Source: Streptomyces sp. R44
GTDB lineage: Bacteria; Actinomycetota; Actinomycetes; Streptomycetales; Streptomycetaceae
NCBI RefSeq assembly: GCF_041053105.1
Contig: NZ_CP163444.1
Coordinates: 4,898,001 to 4,962,000, forward strand
Direction of reading: 5' to 3'
Length of the DNA stretch: 64,000 bases
Position 1 is the stretch's first letter. The number at the start of each line of letters is the position of its first letter. The notes under the pieces are model-generated. The model saw only the letters and a program-made list of their open reading frames with translations, did no database searches and was not told the origin of the DNA. Both the position numbers and the translations under genes were made by a program. Shown one piece after another: positions 7,026-16,055 of this stretch.

Positions 7026-9520
7026 GCCGCCTGGAGCGCGTCCACGACCACCATCCGGCGGACCCTGCGGGCCGGCAGGACCGAGGCCGCGACGCCCGTG
7101 AGGACGGTGGCCGCGAGGATCGCCAGGATCGTCAGGGCCGTACCGCCCGAGGAGGCCAGGGCTTCCAGCGGCGAGACGTGGCCCGCCAGGACGGAGCGGG
7201 CGGCCAGCGTCCCGTACAGCAGGCCGAGGAGAGTGCCGGCGAGCGCCCCGGTGAGCGCGAGCAGCACCGATTCCAGGGTCAGCATGCGGCGCAGCTGCTC
7301 GCCCGCGAGGCCGATCGCGCGGAGCATCCCGAACTCGCGGGTGCGTTCCTCCACCGTCAGCATCAGGGTGGCGGCGACGCCGAGCGCGGCGATCGCGATG
7401 GAGAAGCCGAGCAGGACGGTGACGACGAGCATCATCCGGTCGAGCAGGGAGCGGATGAGGTCGGCGTCGGAGCCGGTGTCGGCGATCCGGATCTCCGGGT
7501 GCGTGGCGAGCGCCCGCTCCACGGCCGCACGGGCCGCGTCGTGGCCGGTGTCGCCGGCCGGGTTGAGCAGCACGGTGGAGACCGTCGAGGCGTGCGGCGC
7601 GAGCCGGTCGAGGGTGGGGCCGGTGACGTACACCGCGGCCTCCGGGTAGAGGGAGACGGGGAGCGCCGCCGCGCCGGTCACGACCGTGAGCCGGGTGCCC
7701 GAGACGGTCAGTTCCCGGCGCTGGGCGAGGGCGATCGCCTCGCCGTCCTTCAGTGCGCGGGCCGCGCCGACGCCCTCCGCGTCCGGGTTGAGCCCGGCCG
7801 GGTCCGCGGCGGCGACGACCGTCTTCCGTCCGTCGACGGTGAGGGTCGCGGTACGGACCGGGGTGACGGTCAGCGCGCGTTCGGCGCGCAGCGCGGCGAT
7901 CGCGTCGGCGGGCACCCGGCCGGTGTCCGTGTCGAGGGCGAAGACGGCCGGCATGCGGCTCGCGAGCATGCTGTCCAGGCCGCCCCCGGCCGCGCCGATC
8001 GCGGTCACGGCGGAGACGGCGACGGTCACGCCGACGAGCATCGCGGAGGAAGCGGCGGCGGTCCGGCGGGCGTCGGCCCGCAGCTGCTGCACGGACAGCC
8101 TGCCGACCGTGCCGAACGGGCGGCGCAGTGCGAGCCCGAGCAGTCCGACGAGCGGGGGCAACAGGTACCGGGCGTACCGGAGTACGGCGAAGAACGTGAG
8201 GATCGCGCCGAGCGTCACCAGCAGGAGGGAGAGCGGCGAGCCGCCGAACGCCCCGAGCACGAGCAGTCCCGCACCGGCCACGAGCATCAAGACCGACACG
8301 GCCTCGCGGACGGCGCGGCTGCCCGGCTCCGGCAGCTTCGCCGAGCCGCTCGCGGCGAGCGCGGCGACCGGCGGCACGGCCGCCGCGGCCCGTGCCGGCT
8401 TGCGGACCGCCCACAGGGTGAGCAGGACGCCGAAGACCCCGGCGAGGGCGAACGTCCACGGGCCCGGCACGAGGGAGACCTCGATCGGGCCGAGGTCGGC
8501 CAGGCCGTTGATCACGGTCGTGCCGAGCGCGCAGGCCGCGGCGCCCGCCACGAGCCCGGCGGTGGAGGCGAGCGCGCCGAGCATCAGGCCCTGGCGGCGG
8601 ATGATCCGGAGGAGCTGGTCGCGGTCGGTGCCGACGCAGCGCAACAGGGCGAGCTGGCGGGCGCGTTGGGCGAGGACGACGGAGAAGGTGTTGGTGACGA
8701 CCATGCGGGCCACGGCCATCGCGATGAGGACGAAGGACAGGGCGGCGGTCATGACGACCGCGTGCAGGGTCCTGGCGCCCTGGAGGGCGTTGCCCACGGC
8801 GCCGTCGTGGGTGTACGCGGACACCGTGCCGCCCAGCGCCTTCCTGGCCGCCTTCGCCACCGCGAGCGGGTCCGCGCCCTGGGCCACGGAGAGGTCGAGG
8901 TGGGTGGCCCGTACTCCCGTCGCGTACGTCTTCACCTGCGCGTACGGGACACCGATCGCGGGCTGCGAGCCGAGGGCCGCCGAGGCGGAGGTGTCGAGGA
9001 GGCCGGTGAGCCGGACGTCCGCTGTGCCGCCGTCGGCCCGCGTGACCCGTACGGTGCCGCCGGGCGCCGCGCCGACGCGTTCCGCGCTGTCCCGGTCGAG
9101 GACGACCTCGCCCGGGCCCTCGGGCCAGCGGCCCGCGTCGAGGCGCTGCCAGCGGAGGGCCGGGTCGGCGGCGATCGAGGTGACCAGGGCGCGGTCGTCG
9201 AGGGGACGACCGGAGGGAGCGATCACGTTGGCGTGACCGGCGAGGCGCTCCGCCACCGACGTCACCTCCGGTACGCGTGCGGCGCGGGCCGCCGCGCCGG
9301 CGGGCAGCGACCCGTCGGTGCCGTCCGGGACGACCTGGACGGCGGCGTCGCCGACGTCGGCCGCGGCGGACTGCTCGTACGACTGGACGAGGGCGCCCGC
9401 GCCGCCGACGGAGAGCACGAGGAACGCCACGCCGACGGCGACGGCCGAGCCGGTGAGGACGAGACGGCGCAGCTGGGCGCGGAAGTCCTTGAGGGTGAAG
9501 GTGAGGAGTGACGGGGGCAT
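7022..9520 (-). CDS. FtsX/MacB-type ABC transporter permease
   Basis: 832-residue permease: a first membrane helix (about residues 17-38), an extracytoplasmic MacB-like domain to about 245, a block of membrane helices with FtsX domain one (LARCVGTDRDQLLRIIRRQG), a second periplasmic domain, then FtsX domain two at the C-terminus (FGMLRAIGLAGEQLRRMLTLE). Such proteins pair with an ATPase to move lipids, lipoproteins or peptides, or to drive mechanotransmission. No partner ATPase is adjacent in the window, which is unusual. ATG 9520 was chosen at the start of MPPSLLTFTLKDFR, the normal family beginning; a much longer upstream reading frame is fortuitous. Confidence 0.9.
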   Translation of the reverse strand: MPPSLLTFTLKDFRAQLRRLVLTGSAVAVGVAFLVLSVGGAGALVQSYEQSAAADVGDAAVQVVPDGTDGSLPAGAAARAARVPEVTSVAERLAGHANVIAPSGRPLDDRALVTSIAADPALRWQRLDAGRWPEGPGEVVLDRDSAERVGAAPGGTVRVTRADGGTADVRLTGLLDTSASAALGSQPAIGVPYAQVKTYATGVRATHLDLSVAQGADPLAVAKAARKALGGTVSAYTHDGAVGNALQGARTLHAVVMTAALSFVLIAMAVARMVVTNTFSVVLAQRARQLALLRCVGTDRDQLLRIIRRQGLMLGALASTAGLVAGAAACALGTTVINGLADLGPIEVSLVPGPWTFALAGVFGVLLTLWAVRKPARAAAAVPPVAALAASGSAKLPEPGSRAVREAVSVLMLVAGAGLLVLGAFGGSPLSLLLVTLGAILTFFAVLRYARYLLPPLVGLLGLALRRPFGTVGRLSVQQLRADARRTAAASSAMLVGVTVAVSAVTAIGAAGGGLDSMLASRMPAVFALDTDTGRVPADAIAALRAERALTVTPVRTATLTVDGRKTVVAAADPAGLNPDAEGVGAARALKDGEAIALAQRRELTVSGTRLTVVTGAAALPVSLYPEAAVYVTGPTLDRLAPHASTVSTVLLNPAGDTGHDAARAAVERALATHPEIRIADTGSDADLIRSLLDRMMLVVTVLLGFSIAIAALGVAATLMLTVEERTREFGMLRAIGLAGEQLRRMLTLESVLLALTGALAGTLLGLLYGTLAARSVLAGHVSPLEALASSGGTALTILAILAATVLTGVAASVLPARRVRRMVVVDALQAA

Positions 9521-9525
9521 GGTGT

Positions 9526-9677
9526 CCACGCTAGGAGGGGGGAGGGGGCGAACACGGCCCCGCGGAGGGGGATTCGCCGTCATCCCGAAGACGCCCAGGG
9601 GGCGCCCGGCGTACCTCTCGGGGATGACCACCGCCACCTCCGTGTGGGCAATCGTCCCCTCCCCCCTCCTAGCGTGG
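9526..9677. repeat. Perfect 22-base inverted repeat around the permease promoter
   Basis: The arm at 9526-9547 (CCACGCTAGGAGGGGGGAGG plus GG) is the exact reverse complement of 9656-9677. The loop is 108 bases. The proximal arm ends six bases from the permease start codon, so a permease transcript that includes both arms could fold over its own initiation region. Confidence 0.6.
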
Positions 9678-9754
9678 GGGACCCCCACGCCCTTGCGGAA
9701 CGCCTGCCCACAACGGGCGGGGCGCCGCCCCGGCGGAACGCATGCCCACAACGC
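9642..9754. repeat. Partial copy of the dispersed GTGTGGGCAATCG hairpin repeat
   Basis: It begins GTGTGGGCAATCGTCCC at 9642 and ends with two nested copies of GCGGAACGCxTGCCCACAAC (about 9694-9713 and 9733-9752). The same ends occur at 45.5, 57.1 and 62.8 kb. The centre is replaced by a TAGCGTGGGGGACCCCCACG insert. Confidence 0.6.
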
Positions 9755-9765
9755 GCGTAACGAAC

Positions 9766-9807
9766 AAAGCAAGCACGCTTGATTGTTTCTGGTCTCGCTG
9801 GCATGCT
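9766..9807 (+). promoter_or_regulatory. Promoter and probable TetR operator of the carboxylase operon
   Basis: GCAAGCACGCTTGATTGTTT (9769-9788) contains the near-palindrome CAAGCACGCTTG. It overlaps a possible -35 box TTGATT (9779-9784), with CATGCT 17 bases on as a possible -10. The same 20-base motif, with one change, precedes the ligase operon at 18815-18834. Confidence 0.55.
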
Positions 9808-9853
9808 CCTGCGCGAAGGCCCGTGACCGCCCGTCCCCCGAGGGGAGCGCACC

Positions 9854-10648
9854 GTGTCCGACCCCGTCGACGTCCTCGACGACCTGCGCGACGAGAGCGA
9901 GGAACTCGACGCTCTTGTCGCAGAGTTGATCGAGGAGCAGTGGGGCGCCCAGACCCCCGCCCCCGGCTGGACGATCGCCCATCAGATCGCCCACCTCGCC
10001 TGGACCGACCACGCCGCCCTCCTCGCCGCCACCGACGCCGACGCCTTCGCCGCCGAGACCGCGAAGGCCGTCGCCGCCCCCGACCGCTGGGTCGACGAGG
10101 GCGCCGAGGAAGGCGCCAAGGTGCCGCCCGCCGAGCTCCTCGCCCGCTGGCGCACCGGCCGCGAGCAGCTCCAGGAGGCCCTGCGCGCCGTCCCGCCCGG
10201 GGCCAGGTTCCCCTGGTACGGGCCGCCGATGAGCGCCCCCGCCATGGCCACCGCCCGGCTGATGGAGACCTGGGCGCACGGCCAGGACGTCGCCGACACC
10301 CTGAACATCGTCCGCACGCCCACCGCCCGGCTCCGGCACGTCGCCTGGATCGGCCACCGGGCCCGCGACTACGCCTTCCTGGTGCGGGGCATCCCGGCGC
10401 CCGCCGAGCCGTTCCGCGTCGAACTGGAAGCACCCGACGGCGGGTTGTGGACGTACGGCCCCGAGGGCGCCGCCCAGCGCGTCACCGGACCGGCCCTCGA
10501 CTTCTGTCTGCTCGTCACCCAGCGCCTCCACCGCGACGACACCGCCCTGGTCGCCGAGGGCGCGGACGCCGAGCGCTGGCTCGGCATCGCCCAGGCCTTC
10601 GCGGGCCCGGCAGGTGGCGGCCGCGCACCGCACGGAGCCCCGGAATGA
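9854..10648 (+). CDS. DinB/maleylpyruvate-isomerase-fold metal-binding protein (TIGR03084-type)
   Basis: 264 residues of the DinB-like fold shared with mycothiol-dependent maleylpyruvate isomerase. The predicted metal ligands are His in HQIAHLAWTDH near residue 40-50 and the Glu/His pair in METWAHGQDV near 140. Family members of this length commonly sit next to acyl-CoA carboxylase and AtuA-like genes, but their reaction is not settled. GTG 9854 follows AGGGGAG. The stop overlaps the next start (ATGA), so it is the first gene of the operon running to 17185. Confidence 0.8.
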   Translation: MSDPVDVLDDLRDESEELDALVAELIEEQWGAQTPAPGWTIAHQIAHLAWTDHAALLAATDADAFAAETAKAVAAPDRWVDEGAEEGAKVPPAELLARWRTGREQLQEALRAVPPGARFPWYGPPMSAPAMATARLMETWAHGQDVADTLNIVRTPTARLRHVAWIGHRARDYAFLVRGIPAPAEPFRVELEAPDGGLWTYGPEGAAQRVTGPALDFCLLVTQRLHRDDTALVAEGADAERWLGIAQAFAGPAGGGRAPHGAPE

Positions 10649-12312
10649 TCCGTATCGGCAACGCCTCCGGCTTCTACGGCGACCGCTTCGACGCCGTCCG
10701 CGAGATGCTCACCGGCGGTGAACTCGACGTCCTCACCGGCGACTACCTCGCCGAGCTCACCATGCTCATCCTCGGCCGCGACCAGCTCAAGGACCCCACG
10801 GCCGGGTACGCGAAGACCTTCCTGCGCCAGATGGAGGAGGGCCTCGGCCTCGCCCACGAGCGCGGCGTCCGGATCGTCGCCAACGCGGGCGGCCTCAACC
10901 CCGCCGGCCTCGCCGACGCCCTGCGCGCCCTCGCCGCCCAGCTCGGCCTGCCGACCCGGATCGCGCATGTCGAGGGCGACCTGCTGCCCGCCCGCGACGG
11001 CGCCCTCACCGCCAACGCCTACCTCGGCGGCGCCGGCATCGCCGCCTGCCTCGCCGCGGGCGCCGACGTCGTCGTCACCGGCCGCGTCACCGACGCCGCC
11101 CTCGTCACCGGGCCCGCGCAGTGGCACTTCGGCTGGGGCCCGGAGGCGTACGACGAGCTCGCGGGCGCGGTCGTCGCCGGGCACGTCCTGGAGTGCGGCA
11201 CCCAGGCCACCGGCGGCAACTACGCTTTCTTCCGGGGCCATGACGTGCGCCGCCCCGGCTTCCCGGTCGCCGAACTCCACGCCGACGGGTCCTCCGTCAT
11301 CACCAAGCACCCGGGCACCGGCGGCCTCGTCGACGTCGGCACGGTCACCGCCCAGCTCCTCTACGAGACCGCCGGCGCCCGCTATGCGGGACCCGACGTG
11401 ACCGCCCGCCTCGACTCCGTACGGCTCACCCAGGACGGCCCCGACCGGGTCCGCGTCGAGGGCGTACGGGGAGAGGCCCCGCCTCCCGCCCTCAAGGTCG
11501 GGCTCAGCAGGCTCGGCGGCTTCCGCAACGAGGTCGTCTTCGTCCTCACCGGCCTCGACATCGAGGCCAAGGCGGACCTGCTCCAGGAGCAGATCGCCGA
11601 CGCCCTCGCGAAGAACCCGCCCGCCGAGGTCCGCTGGGAACTCTCCCGCACCGACCGCCCCGACGCGGCTACCGAGGAGACCGCGAGCGCCCTGCTCCGT
11701 CTCGTCGTCCGCGACCGGGACCCCGACAAGGTCGGCCGCACCGTCACCGGGGCCGCCGTCGAACTGGCCCTCGCGAGCTACCCCGGCTTCCACGTCACCG
11801 CCCCGCCCGGCAAGGGCGCCCCCTACGGGGTCTTCGAGAGCACGTACGTGCCCCAGGGCGAGGTCCCGCACACGGCGGTCCTCCCCGACGGGACCCGCAG
11901 GGAGCTCCCCGTACCCCCGAGGACCCGCGGCCTGGTACCCGTACCCGACCCGGACCTCCCACCGCCGCTCCCCGAGGGGCCCACCCGGAGAGCACCCCTC
12001 GGCCGGATCGCCGGGGCCCGCAGCGGCGACAAGGGCGGCGACGCGAACGTCGGCGTGTGGGTGCGGACGGAGGAGGAGTGGCGCTGGCTGGCCCACACCC
12101 TGACCGTGGAGAAGGTGAAAGAACTCCTCCCGGAGACACGTGACTTGGAAGTTGTGAGGCATTTGCTGCCGAACCTGCGGGCCCTCAACTTCACGATTGC
12201 CGGACTGCTCGGCGATGGCGTCGCCTCGCAGTCCCGCTTCGATCCTCAAGCCAAGGCCTTGGGCGAATGGCTTCGTTCCCGGCGCTTGGACGTACCGGAG
12301 GAACTGCTTTGA
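10645..12312 (+). CDS. AtuA-like (acyclic terpene utilisation) protein
   Basis: 555 residues. The main domain (about 1-450) starts RIGNASGFYGDRFDA and contains the conserved GDYLAELTMLILGRDQ and ANAGGLNPAGLADAL segments of the AtuA/DUF1446 family. The last 110 residues (from IAGARSGDKGGDANVGVW) are the extra C-terminal domain found in many actinobacterial members. AtuA is required for citronellol/geraniol growth in Pseudomonas, but its exact reaction is unclear. Here it is translationally coupled to the DinB gene and lies upstream of carboxylase genes. The substrate may be a branched acyl-CoA rather than a terpene. Confidence 0.85.
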   Translation: MIRIGNASGFYGDRFDAVREMLTGGELDVLTGDYLAELTMLILGRDQLKDPTAGYAKTFLRQMEEGLGLAHERGVRIVANAGGLNPAGLADALRALAAQLGLPTRIAHVEGDLLPARDGALTANAYLGGAGIAACLAAGADVVVTGRVTDAALVTGPAQWHFGWGPEAYDELAGAVVAGHVLECGTQATGGNYAFFRGHDVRRPGFPVAELHADGSSVITKHPGTGGLVDVGTVTAQLLYETAGARYAGPDVTARLDSVRLTQDGPDRVRVEGVRGEAPPPALKVGLSRLGGFRNEVVFVLTGLDIEAKADLLQEQIADALAKNPPAEVRWELSRTDRPDAATEETASALLRLVVRDRDPDKVGRTVTGAAVELALASYPGFHVTAPPGKGAPYGVFESTYVPQGEVPHTAVLPDGTRRELPVPPRTRGLVPVPDPDLPPPLPEGPTRRAPLGRIAGARSGDKGGDANVGVWVRTEEEWRWLAHTLTVEKVKELLPETRDLEVVRHLLPNLRALNFTIAGLLGDGVASQSRFDPQAKALGEWLRSRRLDVPEELL

Positions 12313-12443
12313 ACCCTCTCCCTCGGCGAGCGAGGGAGATTCCTGGCTCACGCTGCTCGGTTGCTCAGCAAGCATCCGAGTCTGACGCGATCAGTGCCAG
12401 TCGGGTTGGAACCAGCCCGATTTCCCCAAACGAGGAGGTTGTT

Positions 12444-12506
12444 GTGCCAGCTTGGTTCTCGCGAAGCACAACGCGACTTTACCACCGGGCGCAGGGGGTT
12501 CAGTGA
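12444..12506 (+). CDS. 20-codon leader ORF coupled to the carboxyltransferase gene
   Basis: The best ribosome-binding site upstream of the carboxylase, GAGGAGG (12432-12438), is spaced for a GTG at 12444. That frame runs 20 codons and ends TGA at 12504-12506, overlapping the carboxylase GTG (12503) as GTGA. The peptide starts MPAWFSRSTTRLYH; no similarity is recognised. It may simply deliver ribosomes to a start with a weak site of its own. Confidence 0.4.
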   Translation: MPAWFSRSTTRLYHRAQGVQ

Positions 12507-14101
12507 CCTTCATCACTTCCGCCCTCGACACCGGCGGGCCCGACCACGCCGCCCACCGCGCGGCCATGCTGGACAAGCTCGCCGCCCTCGACGCCGAACA
12601 CGCCAAGGCGCTCGCCGGCGGCGGCGAGAAGTACACCGCCCGCCACCGGAAGCGCGGCAAGCTCCTCGCCCGCGAGCGGATCGAGCTGCTCGTCGACCCG
12701 GACAGCCCGTTCCTCGAACTCTCCCCGCTCGCCGCCTGGGGCAGCGACTACACCGTCGGGGCTTCCCTGGTGACCGGCATCGGGGTCGTCGAGGGCGTCG
12801 AGTGCCTGATCACCGCCAACGACCCGACCGTGCGCGGCGGCGCCTCCAACCCGTGGACGCTGAAGAAGGCCCTGCGGGCCAACGAGATCGCGTACGCCAA
12901 CCGGCTGCCCGTCATCTCGCTCGTCGAGTCCGGCGGCGCCGACCTGCCCTCCCAGAAGGAGATCTTCATCCCGGGCGGGGCGCTCTTCCGCGACCTCACC
13001 CGGCTCTCCGCCGCCGGCATCCCGACGATCGCGGTCGTCTTCGGGAACTCGACGGCGGGCGGCGCCTACGTCCCCGGCATGTCCGACCACGCCGTGATGA
13101 TCAGGGAGCGGTCGAAGGTGTTCCTCGGCGGGCCGCCGCTGGTGAAGATGGCGACGGGCGAGGAGAGCGACGACGAGTCGCTCGGCGGCGCCGAGATGCA
13201 CGCCCGCACCTCCGGTCTCGCCGACCACTACGCCGTCGACGAGGCCGACGCGATCCGCCAGGCCCGCCGGATCGTCGCCCGTCTCAACCACCGCAAACAC
13301 CATGCGGACCCGGGCCCGGTGGAGCCGCCGAAGTACGACGAGGAAGAACTCCTCGGGATCGTCCCCGGCGACCTCAAGACGCCCTTCGACCCGCGCGAGG
13401 TGATCGCCCGGATCGTCGACGGCTCGGACTTCGACGAGTTCAAGCCGCTGTACGGGACGTCGCTGACCACGGGCTGGGCGCGGCTCCACGGCTATCCGGT
13501 CGGCATCCTCGCCAACGCGCAGGGCGTCCTGTTCTCCGCGGAGTCGCAGAAGGCCGCCCAGTTCATCCAGCTCGCCAACCAGCGCGACATCCCGCTCGTC
13601 TTCCTCCACAACACCACCGGCTACATGGTCGGCAAGGAGTACGAGCAGGGCGGCATCATCAAGCACGGCGCGATGATGATCAACGCGGTGTCGAACTCCC
13701 GCGTGCCCCACCTCTCCGTCCTCATGGGGGCGTCGTACGGAGCCGGGCACTACGGCATGTGCGGCCGCGCCTACGACCCGCGCTTCCTCTTCGCCTGGCC
13801 GAGCGCGAAGTCCGCCGTCATGGGCCCGCAGCAGCTCGCCGGTGTCCTCTCCATCGTGGCGCGCGCCTCCGCCGCCGCGAAGGGACAGCCGTACGACGAC
13901 GAGGCCGACGCCGGGCTGCGCGCCCTGGTGGAGGCGCAGATCGAGTCCGAGTCGCTGCCGATGTTCCTCTCCGGCCGGCTCTACGACGACGGGGTCATCG
14001 ACCCCCGCGACACCCGCACGGTCCTCGGACTGTGCCTCTCCGCGATCCACACGGCACCGGTCGAGGGCGCGCGCGGCGGCTTCGGCGTCTTCCGAATGTG
14101 A
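12503..14101 (+). CDS. Acyl-CoA carboxylase, carboxyltransferase (beta) subunit
   Basis: 532 residues with the two crotonase-like halves of biotin-dependent carboxyltransferases (about 30-270 and 285-525). Motifs include GGASNPWTLKKALRANEIAY, FGNSTAGGAYVPGMSDHAVM and HNTTGYMVGKEYEQGGIIKH, the last typical of methylcrotonyl- and geranyl-CoA carboxylases. It transfers CO2 from biotin on the alpha subunit (next gene) to the gamma or beta carbon of an enoyl-CoA. I chose GTG 12503; a TTG at 12452 would add 17 residues. Methylcrotonyl-CoA (leucine) or a related branched enoyl-CoA is the likely substrate; the neighbouring AtuA leaves geranyl-type substrates open. Confidence 0.93.
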   Translation: MTFITSALDTGGPDHAAHRAAMLDKLAALDAEHAKALAGGGEKYTARHRKRGKLLARERIELLVDPDSPFLELSPLAAWGSDYTVGASLVTGIGVVEGVECLITANDPTVRGGASNPWTLKKALRANEIAYANRLPVISLVESGGADLPSQKEIFIPGGALFRDLTRLSAAGIPTIAVVFGNSTAGGAYVPGMSDHAVMIRERSKVFLGGPPLVKMATGEESDDESLGGAEMHARTSGLADHYAVDEADAIRQARRIVARLNHRKHHADPGPVEPPKYDEEELLGIVPGDLKTPFDPREVIARIVDGSDFDEFKPLYGTSLTTGWARLHGYPVGILANAQGVLFSAESQKAAQFIQLANQRDIPLVFLHNTTGYMVGKEYEQGGIIKHGAMMINAVSNSRVPHLSVLMGASYGAGHYGMCGRAYDPRFLFAWPSAKSAVMGPQQLAGVLSIVARASAAAKGQPYDDEADAGLRALVEAQIESESLPMFLSGRLYDDGVIDPRDTRTVLGLCLSAIHTAPVEGARGGFGVFRM

Positions 14102-14108
14102 GGCACTG

Positions 14109-16055
14109 ATGATGCAGACCGTACTGGTCGCGAACCGGGGCGAGATCGCCTGCCGGGTCTTCCGCACCTGCCGTGAGCTGGGCATCTCCACCGTCGCCGT
14201 GTACTCCGACGCGGACGCGGGCGCGCTGCACGTCCGGGAGGCCGACGCGGCGGTACGACTGCCGGGGGCCGCGCCCTCGGAGACGTACCTGCGCGGCGAT
14301 CTGGTCGTGAAGGCGGCGCTCGCGGCGGGCGCCGACGCCGTCCACCCCGGGTACGGCTTCCTCTCCGAGAACGCCGACTTCGCGCGCGCCGTGACCGACG
14401 CCGGCCTGATCTGGATCGGCCCGCCGCCGGAGGCGATCGAGGCGATGGCGTCGAAGACCCGGGCGAAGGAACTCCTCGGGATCGAGCCGCTCACGGACAT
14501 CACCGAGGCCGATCTGCCCGTCCTGGTGAAGGCGGCGGCGGGCGGCGGCGGCCGGGGCATGCGGATCGTACGGGAACTCTCTTCTCTGGAAGGTGAGTTG
14601 CGGGCGGCTTCGGCCGAGGCGGCGAGCGCGTTCGGGGACGGCGAGGTGTTCGTCGAGCCGTACGTGGAGAACGGCCGGCACGTCGAGGTGCAGCTCCTCT
14701 GCGACACCCACGGCACGGTCTGGGCGCTCGGCACCCGCGACTGCTCCCTCCAGCGCCGGCACCAGAAGGTGATCGAGGAGGCGCCCGCGCCCGGTCTGCC
14801 CGCCGCGCTCGAAGCGCAGCTCCTCGACACGGCCGTCCGGGCCGCGAAGGCCGTCGGGTACGTGGGCGCGGGCACGGTCGAGTTCCTCGTCGCGGGCGGG
14901 CGGGCGCACTTCCTGGAGATGAACACCCGCCTCCAGGTCGAGCACCCGGTGACGGAGGAGGTGTACGGGGTCGACCTGGTCGGGCTCCAGCTCGCCGTCG
15001 CCGAGGGCCACCCGCTTCCCCCCGAGCCCCCGGCCCCGCGCGGCCACGCGGTCGAGGCCCGGCTCTACGCCGAGGACCCGGCGCGGGGCTGGGCCCCGCA
15101 GACGGGCGTCCTGCACCGCTTCGAGGTCGCCGGGGGCGTGCGCGTCGACACCGGATACGCCTCGGGGGACACGATCGGCGTCCACTACGACCCGATGCTC
15201 GCGAAGGTGATCGTCCACGCCCCGACCCGGGAGGCGGCCCTCCGCAAGCTCGCCCACACCCTGGAGCGGGCGGTGGTCCACGGCCCGGTCACCAACAGGG
15301 ACCTGCTGGTCGCGTCGCTCAGGCACCCGGAGTACGCGTCGCAGGGGGCTCTCGACACGGGCTTCTACGACCGGAACCTGCCCGCGCTGACGACCCCGGC
15401 GCAGGGCGGGGAGTACGCGGCGGTGGCGGCGGCCCTCGCCGAGGCGTCGTCCCGCAGGAGCCGCTTCGGCGGTGGCTGGCGCAATCTCCGCTCGCAGGAC
15501 GAGACGAGGACGTACGGGGACCACGAGGTCCGCTACCGGCCGACGAGGGACGGAGGCTACGAGGTCACGTCGCCGGAGGGCGTACGCGTGGTGCAGGCCG
15601 GGCCCGGCTCCGTGAGCCTGGAAGTGGCGGGAGTCGTCCGGCACTTCGAGGTCGCCGCGTACGAGGACACCGTCCACGCGGGCGGCCACCGCCTCACCGT
15701 CCGGCCCCGCTTCACCGACCCGCGCGACCAGTCGGCACCCGGCTCCCTGCTCGCCCCGATGCCCGGCACCGTCGTCCGGGTCGCGGACGGCCTCGCCGTC
15801 GGCGACCGGGTCACCGCCGGACAGCCGCTGCTCTGGCTGGAGGCCATGAAGATGGAGCACCGGGTCGTCGCCCCCGCCTCCGGCACGCTCACCGCACTCC
15901 ACGCCGTGCCCGGCCGCCAGGTCGAGGTGGGCGCCCTGCTCGCCGTCGTACAGGAAGCCGTACAGGAAGCCGTACCGGAAGCCGTGCAGCAAGCCGTACC
16001 GGAAGCCGTACAGGAACACGCCCCGTCCGAAGCACAGGAGGAAGACCCCGCATGA
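14109..16055 (+). CDS. Acyl-CoA carboxylase, biotin carboxylase/biotin carrier (alpha) subunit
   Basis: 648 residues. The biotin carboxylase domain (1-440) has VLVANRGEIACRVFRTCREL at the start, the ATP-grasp glycine loop KAAAGGGGRGMRIV near 140, and FLEMNTRLQVEHPVTE near 275. The C-terminal biotin carrier domain has the biotinylation site EAMKMEH near 580. It carboxylates its own biotin and serves the beta subunit encoded just upstream (8-base gap). Odd feature: after the carrier domain the protein ends in repeats of VQEAVPEA, encoded by a 12-base tandem unit (15949-16019). Start is ATG 14109 or the adjacent ATG 14112. Confidence 0.93.
   Translation: MMQTVLVANRGEIACRVFRTCRELGISTVAVYSDADAGALHVREADAAVRLPGAAPSETYLRGDLVVKAALAAGADAVHPGYGFLSENADFARAVTDAGLIWIGPPPEAIEAMASKTRAKELLGIEPLTDITEADLPVLVKAAAGGGGRGMRIVRELSSLEGELRAASAEAASAFGDGEVFVEPYVENGRHVEVQLLCDTHGTVWALGTRDCSLQRRHQKVIEEAPAPGLPAALEAQLLDTAVRAAKAVGYVGAGTVEFLVAGGRAHFLEMNTRLQVEHPVTEEVYGVDLVGLQLAVAEGHPLPPEPPAPRGHAVEARLYAEDPARGWAPQTGVLHRFEVAGGVRVDTGYASGDTIGVHYDPMLAKVIVHAPTREAALRKLAHTLERAVVHGPVTNRDLLVASLRHPEYASQGALDTGFYDRNLPALTTPAQGGEYAAVAAALAEASSRRSRFGGGWRNLRSQDETRTYGDHEVRYRPTRDGGYEVTSPEGVRVVQAGPGSVSLEVAGVVRHFEVAAYEDTVHAGGHRLTVRPRFTDPRDQSAPGSLLAPMPGTVVRVADGLAVGDRVTAGQPLLWLEAMKMEHRVVAPASGTLTALHAVPGRQVEVGALLAVVQEAVQEAVPEAVQQAVPEAVQEHAPSEAQEEDPA
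15949..16019 (+). repeat. 12-base tandem repeat inside the carboxylase alpha gene
   Basis: About six copies of a GTACAGGAAGCC-type unit in frame, coding VQEA/VPEA. Copies differ by one or two bases. Copy number is likely variable between strains. Confidence 0.7.

Noticed and set aside
9742..10644. Long reading frame running in front of the AtuA-like start
   Set aside because: It overlaps the well-supported DinB gene in another frame and is Arg/Pro-rich noise; the AtuA start is fixed by the ATGA overlap.
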